Source of the DNA: Conidiobolus incongruus B7586
Lineage: Eukaryota; Entomophthoromycota; Entomophthoromycetes; Entomophthorales; Conidiobolaceae
Reading direction: 5' to 3'
Length of the DNA: 13,245 nucleotides
NCBI GenBank assembly: GCA_000697335.1
Contig: JNEM01000166.1
Span: forward strand, 1-13,245
A model generated the notes under the pieces. That model ran no database searches. It was not told the DNA's origin and was given only the letters and a program-made list of their open reading frames with translations. A program made the position numbers and the translations under genes. Below, one piece after another: positions 1-9,624 of the stretch. Position 1 is the first letter of the stretch; each line of letters starts with the position of its first letter.

Positions 1-46
1 TATAAATATATAAATATATAAATATATATATATATATATAATATTT
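1..46. repeat. TA-rich simple repeat at the window edge
   Basis: The first 46 bases are almost pure alternating T and A with three TATAAA-like units. This is a low-complexity microsatellite and probably continues beyond the left edge. No coding or structural role can be read from it. Confidence 0.8.
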
Positions 47-2596
47 CAATTTCTTTAATAATATCACTATTAAAGAATCAAAATAATTATAATGCTAATT
101 TATAAATAAAAACTCAAATTTCAAAATAGATTTATTTATTATAAATTCAATTTGAATATTATTGCCTATATACCAGATTTATAAATACCATGATATTTTA
201 AATTTTTATTTATTTTTATATCTCATCCTTATTTGGTAAGTTAAAGAGTCTTGTAATATTTTGGATTATTATAATTTTGTAATTAATAAAGAACATTTAA
301 TTGAAAATCTCTATTAAGTTTTCTATATTAATTAAATTTCAACCAATTATATTTATTTTCTGAATAGATTAGAATACAAAATTATAATAATACTGATAAA
401 AAATATATTTAAAACTTGGCAATATTATATAATGAAAATATAATTTCAAATAAGGTTACAAAAATTTATCTATTTATTAATTTATATACTTGATTTAATG
501 TTAAACAACAAGTTAATTTATTTTATTAATTATTTTAAAAAATTTAGTAAAATATTAAAATTTATTAATGAATTCAAAATATTATTAATTTAATTTGAAA
601 TTTAAATTGTGGCAATCAAAATTAAAATAAATAATTATAAATAAATCAATAACGTGGCAATAAAATTTATTTAATATTAATAAATTTATAAAATTTTTAT
701 AATTAAAATAATATTCAATAATAAATTATTATAATATTATTTAGAAATTATTTCTACTATTATTTTTTTTATTTTATTATCAATTTTGAAATTATAGACT
801 TAATATGCTTTTGTATTTACTATGAATAATATTATAATTGACTTAAAATTGTTAAATTCATAAGCTAATGCATTCTTCAAATTGATTGATTTAAATGAGA
901 TGAATTCAGCATTATCACCATCACTCTAATCACAGTAATATTTTGCATTTTTAATAAGATAAACAATATCGGATTAAACTCTATTGAAAACTCTGTTCTA
1001 AGAATGCCTTAGTAATAAGCTTTTCTCCTCCGTTGATTTGGATATTAACAAAACTTTGAGGTGACATCATCTTACAAATTTATTTATTCACCTAAAATTA
1101 TCAAAATTTATCCATTTTCCTTGAATTTACCTCATTGTGGAAGATTTTAAGAAATAGTTTAAATTAGTTTGTTGAATTAAGTTATTAGTTGGAAAATTGA
1201 TAATCAGTGTTTTTGAAAGGAGTATTTGAAATGGACTTTGAATAATATTAAGGTAATTGAATAGATGATAGAGTAAGGTGATTGAAGTGAGTTAATTAGG
1301 ATAAATTTTTAATGGAATAAATGGTCTTTCACTAATTAATTTTTAATTTCAAATAATTAAAATTTAATGATTTATGATTATAAAAAAATATTATAAAGCT
1401 TGAATTTTCTTTTAATTTTTATTAAATAATTAAATATAATAAAAAAATTTTCACTTTATATAATTAATCAAAAGTGAAATCAATACTAAGAAAAATAACA
1501 GAAAATTTTATAGAATGTTAATTGTGGATTTAGCAATATTTTGATAGTTAATTAAAGATGGATAACCTATCAATTAACGTGATACACTCAATTATTAATT
1601 GTTACCGATCAACTGAGGCAATTTATATTGATTATGAATAGAGAAAAATTTGAAGTCCTGATCTTTTTTTATTTATTCAGAAACTTTGAAAAATTAAGAT
1701 AAAGGAATTTGTGACATTTGATATTATATTGGATTATTTTGCAAGTATTGCTAATTGAATCTTTATTGATTATAAATTTGAAGAAATATTGATGGATGTA
1801 TATTAACAGAATCATTCGATAAATTAATTTAACAGTGTATACAATTGATTGATGTATATTGTCCCCTTTTATTTCATTCTATTGTTGTTATTATTGATAT
1901 TAATTTTAACCTGATTGTTGCCAATTGAACTTTAAATAATCATTAAATGCCTAATTAATATTTGAATTTAAGGATAAAAAATGTATAGCATGATTTAAAT
2001 AATATAAAAATATCAAATATTGATTTAAAAAAATTTTTTTATAGTTTAATGATGTAAAGACTAAAAAAAATTAAGTTCTATAAAGAAATAATTATCAAGT
2101 ATTAAAATATTTTTATATAATTGGATATGAACATATGTATATATATGTATTCAAATAATTTTTATTTTAATTTCAAAATTTAATTTTAAATTTTTTATAA
2201 TATATTGAATATATTATTATTATTAATAACTTGACAACTTAAACAGATTCTATTAGTATTATTAAACCAATAATATAATAAATATTCTTTGAGAGATTAA
2301 AATTGGTATTGAGGTTAAAAAAGCTGCAGTTTTCAAATTGAGGTAAACACGTTGTAATACTTCTGAAATCTCTGTTAATTATTAATTATCCAATTGTTAA
2401 TATAATCTGGCTAAAAATGTTAGTAAATATTGATGTAATAAATAGTTTATACATATTTGATGAAAGCATTATTATTCTAGACAATGATTGTTTGCTGTTA
2501 ATGATTCTAAATCCAGATTCCTCTCAAAAATAATTGAGTGAGTATGATTCAATACAATAATTTAGTAAAATAACATGTCTTATCCCTTAAACTACT

Positions 2597-2616
2597 AGGT
2601 AATACAAGTATTACCT
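2597..2616. repeat. Short dyad: 9-bp inverted repeat, 2-nt centre
   Basis: The left arm AGGTAATAC (2597-2605) and right arm GTATTACCT (2608-2616) are exact reverse complements around a central AA. The dyad lies about 80 bp beyond the 3' end of the serine tRNA. It could be a dimeric protein binding site or a small hairpin in a transcript. In AT-rich DNA short dyads are common, but the GG/CC ends make this one less trivial. Function is unknown. Confidence 0.55.
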
Positions 2617-2684
2617 GTAATTATTATTTTTGGGTGGTATTAATGAAAATAATCATGTCAAGAGGGAAATTTAAAGGTAGTAAT

Positions 2685-2689
2685 AAAAA
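2685..2689 (-). terminator. RNA polymerase III terminator of tRNA-Ser
   Basis: Read on the minus strand, a run of five T follows about nine bases after the tRNA discriminator base. That is the usual position and form of a Pol III stop signal. Confidence 0.75.
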
Positions 2690-2698
2690 GAATTTGAG

Positions 2699-2780
2699 CG
2701 ACAGCTACCGGATTTGAACCGATGCGGGCAGAGCCCATCAGATTTCGAGTCTGACTCCTTAACCACTCGGACAAACTGCC
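2699..2780 (-). tRNA. tRNA-Ser, anticodon CGA
   Basis: The minus strand folds into a complete 82-nt type II tRNA. The acceptor stem GGCAGTT pairs with AGCTGTC, including G-T pairs at two positions. The D arm carries the A-box TGTCCGAGTGG. The anticodon stem TCAGA/TCTGA encloses loop CTCGAAA, giving anticodon CGA, which reads codon TCG. A long variable arm with paired GGGC/GCCC is typical of serine. The T arm contains the B-box GGTTCAAATCC, and the discriminator is G73, as expected for serine tRNAs. There is no intron in the anticodon loop, whereas the budding yeast tRNA-Ser(CGA) has one (from memory). CCA is not encoded. Transcription would be by Pol III from the internal promoter. Confidence 0.96.
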
Positions 2781-3850
2781 TTAATTGAGGGAATTTAAAA
2801 ATTTAATTTAAATTTAATCAGAATTGATTTTGGTTATATTATTGAAATTTTCACTTTATAATTTTTTGTAACACTTTTTAATATAAAAAATTTTATAATT
2901 ATAATCAAAATCCAATCTATTATAATACTTATCCAATATTAATCATTAATCATAATTACTCTTTTTATTAATATTTCCAAATCAATTCAATTATTTTTAA
3001 TGTTTTTTCATATTTTTGTTATTTTGTTGTTTTTTATAAAAATAATAATATTAAAATAAATTTTAAAACAAAATCATTTAAAAATTGGATAAATATTTTT
3101 ATTAAGTTTTTTGATTAAACTAAGTTTAATATGAAAAAAAATGCTTATAATATGAAAAATAAAAGATATTGTGAATAATAAAGAGTATAAAGCATTTTTA
3201 AATGCTTTCTTTAATATAAATAAGTATTAAATATTTTTTTCATTGTTCTTTGATTTGAAAGAAAATTTAACCGATCTAACTCCTCCAATCTTGTTTAATT
3301 ATAATATTCAAGAAATTAATTAAAAATTGTTAAAAAAACTCTTTTTCCAATTATTATTCAAAATTTAATTATATTTTATATTATAATTATAAAATATTCA
3401 AAATAATTTTAAAAATCTTATTTCTAATACTGAACTAAAACTTATAGTATAAATTTGATATTATAAACTAATAAGTTTGGATTATAATTTTAGTTTAAAT
3501 TTTATTAGATTGAAAATAAGTGTAATTTAATAAATTTTAAAATTAATATTTTAAGTTATTAATAATGGATACCCTAATATTCTAAATTGGAATAATAAAT
3601 TGAGAAAGTTTTGTTTAAGTATTAAATTAAACAGGAATAATGAACTGAGACAAAATATGTCATGGATGACATTATTTAGAATTATTGGTGGAAATTTTTT
3701 TTAAATTGGTAAGAATTTGTTAAATCGGACGAATTTTTTTAGAAACAATCATTAAATAGTTTATTTAAAAAAGATGATGTATGTTTTATGATTTATGTAT
3801 TATTGGTTGTGTTCTCTTAGGAACTTGAAATTATTTAAATAAAACTTATT
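2781..3850. other. AT-rich gene-free stretch between tRNA-Ser and the G-alpha 3' flank
   Basis: About 1.07 kb of low-complexity AT-rich sequence. I see no open frame of useful length, RNA gene or repeat family in it. It includes the upstream side of the tRNA (2781 onward), which needs no external promoter. Confidence 0.6.
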
Positions 3851-4213
3851 GCTTGGGTTGAGATTATAATCACAAAATGACATGATATCATTGGGGTTGA
3901 GATAAGGTTAAGCAGCTTGGGATGGAATTGAATAATGTGGCAAACGGAGAAGGATAAACAAGGAGATGAGAAGATCAGGTTTAGAGTTGTATTTCGGAGT
4001 AAATAGAGGTCATGCGAGGATTGAACGTGTTACAATGGATGTGTATAAGTAACATCCTGATGAAATGATTGGTGGGCTGTTAAGTTATATCACCATCTCA
4101 AGAAGTTAAATTGTAAAGTACATTGGATCCATTGTACTGGAAAACAGGAATTGAAACTGGTGAATCATTCTAATCAGATTAACAATCCTTCTCCAGCACA
4201 ATGCCGTCGCCAT
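3851..4213 (-). other. G+C-enriched block downstream of the G-alpha gene; probable long 3' UTR
   Basis: By hand count, 3901-4200 is roughly 37% G+C, close to the adjacent coding exon and well above the roughly 20% of the DNA before 3840. The change near 3850 is sharp. No frame on either strand stays open across it, and no tRNA, snRNA or snoRNA could be recognised, although isolated box-C-like bases (TGATGA) occur near 4058. The simplest reading is transcribed 3' UTR of the G-alpha gene. A separate noncoding RNA or a decayed exon is possible. Confidence 0.4.
4117..4138. repeat. 22-bp near-perfect palindrome centred on GGATCC
   Basis: Outer arms AGTACA (4117-4122) and TGTACT (4133-4138) flank an inner palindrome TGGATCCA (4124-4131). 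The bases between inner and outer arms (4123 and 4132) are both T, giving two T-T mismatches. It could be a dimeric binding site or an RNA hairpin in the G-alpha 3' UTR. Function is unknown. Confidence 0.6.
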
Positions 4214-5338
4214 CTATAACAAACCAACCTGACGCAAGTTGCCCTGCATCAAAATATCGCGAACAGCTGCCATCACAAACCTCATATTACTTGTGTCTGT
4301 AGCACATGTGAAGTGGGAATAGATATTCTTATGGCTATGCTTGTTGAGATTCTCGAATCTGTCTCGGAAATAGCTTAAGCCCTTATCAAAATCGTCACCG
4401 CCTCTGTAATCCGGGAAGTAGTTAGAGATAGGGCTTCTTTGAATCTTGGATTTGAACACATCAGTCTTGTTGAGGAAGAGAATAACAGAAGTCTTTCTGA
4501 ACCACTTGCTATTACATACAGACTCAAATAAGTTGAGTGCCTCATACATTCTATTTACAGTTTCATCTTCAATCAAATTTTGATCATATTCAGAAATGGC
4601 AATGAGGTAGAGAATAGCTGTGATGCCTTCGAAGCAGTGAATCCACTTTTTACGCTCTGAACGCTGACCTCCAACATCGATCATTCTGAAGATTGGACCT
4701 TCCATGTGGAAGACGGTCTCGGTAATACCAGTGGTCTTCACACGAGTTCTTAGAATATCTTGATCTGTTGGTTCATAGTCTGGGCTTGAAATTCGATCCA
4801 AACTGTTGAAGTAATAAGAAGCAGAATCTAATAATTGGAATCGGTTTGAATTTGCAACACATTTCTGTACACCCAAATCAGCCCAAAGTGCTTTAAGAGC
4901 GATATAATGGTTACCCGCGAGGGTAGGGCTACCGTAGTGGGAGGGAACACGGAGAATAACTGCAGCGTGTTCCTCATTCGCCGAGTCATCAAGAATAATA
5001 CCCATACGGGGCATGGACTGGAGAATTGATTGCATGGAAGAGATAATATTTGTCATCACAGCTTCTCTAAATGTGTAACTTTCTTCCTTAGTAAAACCTC
5101 CTCCATGAAGGAGCTTCATCTGTTTGAGCACTGTTGACTTGCCTGATTCACCAGCGCCTATACAATTGTGAATAAGGTTAATATATCAGGTTACAAATAT
5201 GATAAGTTAAAAACAAAATTTACCTAATAATAAAATTTTAATTTCAGGAGGTGATTCTTTTTCAGTCTTGAGTTGTTGGTCAATTTGGTTAGAGCGTACT
5301 TGTTCTTGAGAGAATTGTTTACTACTTGTACAGCCCAT
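4214..5338 (-). CDS. Heterotrimeric G-protein alpha subunit (two exons)
   Basis: This is a GTP-binding switch coupling seven-transmembrane receptors to effectors at the plasma membrane. Exon 1 is 5338-5224 and exon 2 is 5157-4214. The intron (66 nt, gtaaat...tatag, phase 1) splits the codon of Gly39 at the edge of the P-loop. The product is 352 aa, normal for the family. It begins MGCTSS, so Gly2 is a likely myristoylation site and Cys3 a likely palmitoylation site. Visible motifs are P-loop GAGESGKST (39-47), switch I RTRVKTTGI with catalytic Arg177, DVGGQ (199-203) with catalytic Gln203, NKTD (268-271) and TCATDT (322-327). The helical domain lies between about 60 and 170. The C-terminus reads NLRQVGLL, without the Cys at -4 that pertussis toxin modifies in Gi-type subunits. 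The sequence resembles fungal group I subunits, but the paralogue cannot be fixed. Coding G+C is about 43% in the stretch counted, clearly above neighbouring genes. Confidence 0.97.
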
Positions 5339-5387
5339 TATGTTGATAATTTGATAGAGTACCAGTATCTAATGAGTTTAATATTTA

Positions 5388-5396
5388 TATTTTATA
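5388..5396 (-). promoter_or_regulatory. Possible TATA box of the G-alpha gene
   Basis: TATAAAATA on the minus strand lies about 50 nt upstream of the G-alpha ATG. Position and orientation fit a TATA element with a short leader. TATA-like words are common in DNA this AT-rich, so the call is weak. Confidence 0.3.
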
Positions 5397-5570
5397 GTGA
5401 TTGGAAGGCTGAGTCTAATAAACTATCACGAATTTATTTGATTAATATATTTAAATAAATAATCGATATAAATATATCACGAGCAGAGTAATATATAGTA
5501 TGAATATATGAGATAAAATGAGAAGAATAAATATGTGAGTTAATGATGAAAGTGAAATGAATGATTAAGG

Positions 5571-5667
5571 AAAGGTGGGATATTTAAATATTAGTGGGGA
5601 GGGAGAGTATGAGGGGGAATAGTAAATAAATAAGGAAGAATTTGAGTGAGGTGAGATTGGTGTGGGT
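5571..5667 (-). promoter_or_regulatory. Pyrimidine-rich promoter tract upstream of the G-alpha gene
   Basis: About 235-330 nt upstream of the G-alpha start, the minus strand is strongly C+T-rich; the plus strand is correspondingly G+A-rich. G runs on the plus strand lie at 5577-5579, 5596-5599, 5601-5603, 5613-5617 and 5664-5666. CT-rich tracts are a known feature of fungal promoters. This is one of very few G+C-bearing stretches outside genes here. An ATATTTAAATAT palindrome sits within the tract. Confidence 0.45.
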
Positions 5668-8586
5668 GGTAAAACACAAGTTTAACAATACTTAAGAATT
5701 GATCAGGGATTAACAATCAAAATTTTGATTATTCAAATAATACTTATATCGAATTATATTTAAATATAAATTATTAATACATCTCCAAGTTACATTTCTT
5801 GTAATAAATTTAATTAATATTTAATTAATGGAGAAAATGTTAACATATTACTTATAATTTCAAGAAATTTAACTAAAAAATTGAATCTTTTAAACATAAA
5901 CCAATATACTAATAAAAATAACTATAATAATAATGATATATTGTACTTATTTTTTAGTTTGATATTAATAATTCCTAGTTTAAGGTTTTCATAATTTTTG
6001 CTTAATAATTGTCATAATTAATTTAAACTCAATTTATAGTACATTATATGAATCAGTTCAATATAAAAAACTCATAAATAAATAAATAGACTGAGTTTAA
6101 CCCTTGAACGCTGCCGTTTTAAATAATTGGATGGACTCAAATATAAAAAAGATCCTTAACTGATTAAAAACTTGTCCGATATATTGCCCTAATTATCAGT
6201 CCTTTTAACTAAATATTTAAATATTTGGGAATGTAATCAAAGGGTACTACTCCCCAATATTTTCCCAAGATTATATAATATACTATAAAAAGTTTATTAT
6301 TAAATTTATGAAAAAAGTTTACCTTAGTGAATTTTAACAAAATAAAACAAAAGAAATGGAGAAGGAGATAAGGAGATAGAAAATAAAGGGATAAAATTGG
6401 TAATACTAGAATCATGTTTGAAACATTAAAGTTTTATGCAATATACATCTCCAATATTAAGAATATTTGTTATTATTTTAACACTAGTGATAATTATCAG
6501 TGATCAGTTGGAATCATACTTCACTGATTTTAAAATCTTTTTCATATATTAATATTTATTCTTAAAGGAGTATTGTTATAGTAATATTTGAATATCATAA
6601 TATTATTGTTATTAAATCTATTCTTATTCATAATAAATTTTCTTCACTTAAAATAAAAACAAATATTTTACTAACTTTAATCAAAAGGACATGAGTGATT
6701 TTATGAATAGAGGTACTTTAATTTGAAAATTAATCAAGTTTAATATAACTATAAAAACCACAACCATTAAAAATTGTTGAATAGCTTAAGCTTAATAGGT
6801 TCATAGACAAAGTATAGTTCATATTAATACTTGTCAGTTGTTCTTTAAATTGCATGAAATCTAATTTATTGAAGTGAAATCATTATTGGGAGATAATAGA
6901 TTAAATTTTGATAGTTGAATTAGGGGAATTCATGCAAAAATAATCAATTTATTACTAAAATATGTTAGTCATCCGAGTTTAAATTTTAAGGAAATAGATA
7001 TTTGATTTTAATTGGTAGTTTTTTAATATTAATGTTAATAAATGTTATAAATATAATATTTTGTTATTTTTATGGGCTTTTGTTGACAAATTAAAAGAAA
7101 GATTATATATATGCAAAATATTTTAGGAGATTTGTTGTTATTAAATTATAAAATTATCAATTTAATGTGATAAACCAATTTTGAATACAGTTTGATAATT
7201 ACAACTGTTTTGAATACATTGTAAATTTTAAATAATTGACAATATTGAAAAGGAATGGATCCAACTAAATATTAGGCTCAATTAAAATATATAACAAATA
7301 TTTTTACTTATTCATTTTAATAATCTCTTAAATTCAATTTAAAATTGTATCCAATACATTGATATCTTGATTAACTCACATTTTTAAACCGTTGAAAAAA
7401 CTAAAACTCATATTAATGAACAAAATTCGATTTAACCGAATTGATACTAGTATTGTTTTGATATAGTTAAATTCATGTACGGATTCAATTTTAAATGTTT
7501 TTAATATATAAAGTTGACCAAAATTATTCTAATTCTTGTATGGGGTAAAATATTTGATATATTATCTCAAATGCTTATCAAATATTAATTGGATTGGATA
7601 TACTAACCTGGATAACATTTTGATACCATTTTAATTCCTTAATAAATTATATATATAATACCTGATATTAGATTTTATTTATAATCATCTTATAAATTTG
7701 ATAATTTGAATATATATTAAAATATTAAATCAAAATATTAATTGTTCCGTACATAAACACAATTTATTAATATCTAAATATTAATACAACCACTATCCAG
7801 AATTGATTATTTCCAACAACAGAAGTAGATATTACCCATTCGAGGAAAGTTACTTTAACATAACAAAAACATTAATAACAACTATTCAATATTAATAAGA
7901 ATAAACCAATTTAAATCAATGTTTTTCTTTCACAATATTAATGATTATTCATATGCCATATGCAATCAATTTCGATTAATCAATGTTATGTGAAAAAAAA
8001 ATTGTCAAATTGCCAAGATTTTTTAATATTGCAATATTTTTATATACTGAATAGAATTAATTGAGAATTATTCTAATGGTTGTTTGATTAATATGATGGT
8101 TATTGTTGATTAGTAGCAAAATAAAAATTAGAGGATTTTAATTAAATTCAAGTTGTTGACCACTTTTTTTACATTGATTTAATATAACTATTTGAATGAA
8201 ATGTGGAGTTAATAAGGTGTGGTGACATATATTTAAATTTTTATCAATATTTAAAATTAATATATTCTATCATATTAATATTTTAAAATTTTTAAATTTC
8301 TTGTAATAACGTATCAATAGAATTCAATATATCAAATTATAATATAGGTATATCATAAGACCACTGTGTATTTATAGTTAAAATGAATTAATTAAATTAG
8401 AATCCAAAGATTGTCCAATTAACATGAAATTTAAATTGAATCCCATACTAATTTAGATCACCTATATTTATTATTAAGTTAAACAGATTTATAACAGTAT
8501 TCAATACACTTTATTTAATATTTAATCCAAAATTAATATTTATTAATCATTAAAATAATATAAAAAAATATTGGGTTAATAACATT
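5668..8586. other. AT-rich gene-free stretch between G-alpha and PI synthase
   Basis: About 2.9 kb without a supportable gene. A 68-codon minus-strand frame at 6209-6415 is discussed and rejected separately. A perfect 12-bp palindrome TGATAATTATCA starts at about 6487, and a 6-bp inverted repeat AATTCG/CGAATT lies near 7425-7443. No tRNA, rRNA or transposon terminal repeats were seen. The right end must hold the PI synthase promoter, but no clear TATA element stands out. Confidence 0.55.
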
Positions 8587-9617
8587 ATGTGTAATCCTAA
8601 TACCAATTTAAAACCTAGAGATGTTTTCTTTTTTATTCCTAATTTAATAGGTATTTACAAACATCGTCAATTATTCATATCATCATTAATAATATTTAAT
8701 AAATTAGGATATTCAAGAATTATTTTTGCAGGTTTAGCTTTATGGACGATGAAAGAAAATCCTTTATGGTGTTTCTTCTTCTACTTTATCTCCTGTATTT
8801 TAGACGCCTTTGACGGCACTGCTGCTAGAGCTTTTAACCAATGTAATTTTTTTATTATTTGTTTATATTTATTATTTAATATTGATACTTTTAGGTACTA
8901 AATTTGGTGCTGTATTAGATATGGTTACAGATAGGTAAATCATAGTATTTCAAAAAAAAATATTAATAATTAGAAATTTAATTTAAATTTTATTATAGAT
9001 GTACTACAACTTGCTTATTATGCTATTTAAGTCAAATTTATCCCAGTTACTTTTTATTATTTCAATTTCTAATCAGTTTAGATATTTCAAGTCATTATAT
9101 GCATATGTATAGGTAACTTATTAGATTGATTGTATATATACTTGTATTTAATAGAAATTCTATATGTTTTTTTAAAGTTCTTTAACTTCAGGTGCTAAAA
9201 GTCATAAAATCGTTGATGAAAATTCCAATCCCATTTTAAAAGCTTATTATTCTAACAATGTAAGGAAGTTTAATAAATTATAAAGTATCATTCATATTAA
9301 TTAAATTGATTTAGACTGTATTATTTTTATTCTGTGCAGGAAATGAAACTTTTTTCATTTTATTATATTTGTTACATAAGAATCCTGAAGTGATTAATTA
9401 TAGTAAATTTATTGTTATAAATATAATTATTAATTTTACTAATGAAATGATAGATCTCGTATTATTTTTCACTATTTTATGCTTTCCTATTTGTTTTATT
9501 AAGCAATCCATTAATTTAATTCAATTTATTGGTGCTTCCAAATATTTGGCTCAGGTGGATGTCGATGAACGTCAAATGAAATCCAATTCCAACGGTTCTT
9601 TGCCTAAGAAAGAATAA
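8587..9617 (+). CDS. PIS1: CDP-diacylglycerol--inositol 3-phosphatidyltransferase (PI synthase), seven exons
   Basis: This integral membrane enzyme, normally in the ER, joins CDP-diacylglycerol and myo-inositol to give phosphatidylinositol and CMP. Exons are 8587-8650, 8708-8842, 8895-8934, 8999-9112, 9178-9259, 9315-9402 and 9454-9617; introns are 57, 52, 64, 65, 55 and 51 nt. They encode 228 aa, against about 213-220 in human and yeast. The CDP-alcohol phosphotransferase motif D-G-x2-A-R-x8-G-x3-D-x3-D is complete: Asp57, Gly58, Ala61, Arg62, Gly71, Asp75, Asp79, preceded by Asp54. Family landmarks include IPNLIGYSRI (18-27), LDISSHYMHMYSSLTSG (107-123) and FCAGNE (151-156). Several hydrophobic helices (about 13-33, 81-105, 146-165, 176-200) precede a polar tail. 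Introns 1 and 6 are stop-free multiples of three and were recognised by family fit and splice signals. Reading them through adds 19 and 17 residues that the family lacks. Intron 4 uses an AAG acceptor. The gene ends 7 bp from the GEP4 stop. Confidence 0.96.
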
Positions 9618-9624
9618 ATCACAT

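Larger units (their letters stand above)
47..2698. other. AT-rich gene-free stretch
   Basis: No convincing gene is visible on either strand over about 2.65 kb. Stops are dense in all frames, and no spliced set of conserved motifs or RNA gene could be recognised. Slightly G+C-richer patches lie at about 890-1120 and 1200-1340. A 29-codon minus-strand frame at 981-1070 has no partner exon. The octamer GTGGCAAT occurs at 609-616 and 654-661, with a shorter TGGCAAT at 417-423. A spliced gene made of very small exons could still be missed. Confidence 0.6.

Noticed and set aside
981-1070. 29-codon minus-strand frame starting MMSPQSFVNIQINGG
   Set aside because: It looks mildly coding-like, but no usable donor precedes its stop and no partner exon fits in frame.
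4005-4065. GGATTGAAC resembling a reverse-strand tRNA T-arm
   Set aside because: The B-box is one base short, and no acceptor or anticodon stem can be formed around it.
5273-5458. 61-codon plus-strand frame
   Set aside because: It lies antisense to G-alpha exon 1 and its leader, and shows no independent features.
6209-6415. 68-codon minus-strand frame rich in Leu, Phe and Ile, ending near YWGVVPFDYIPK
   Set aside because: No family match came to mind. The first half is a pyrimidine-rich stretch that gives hydrophobic codons by composition. A possible intron (gtaaac...tatag) would be only 40 nt, shorter than all others here, and no further exon follows.
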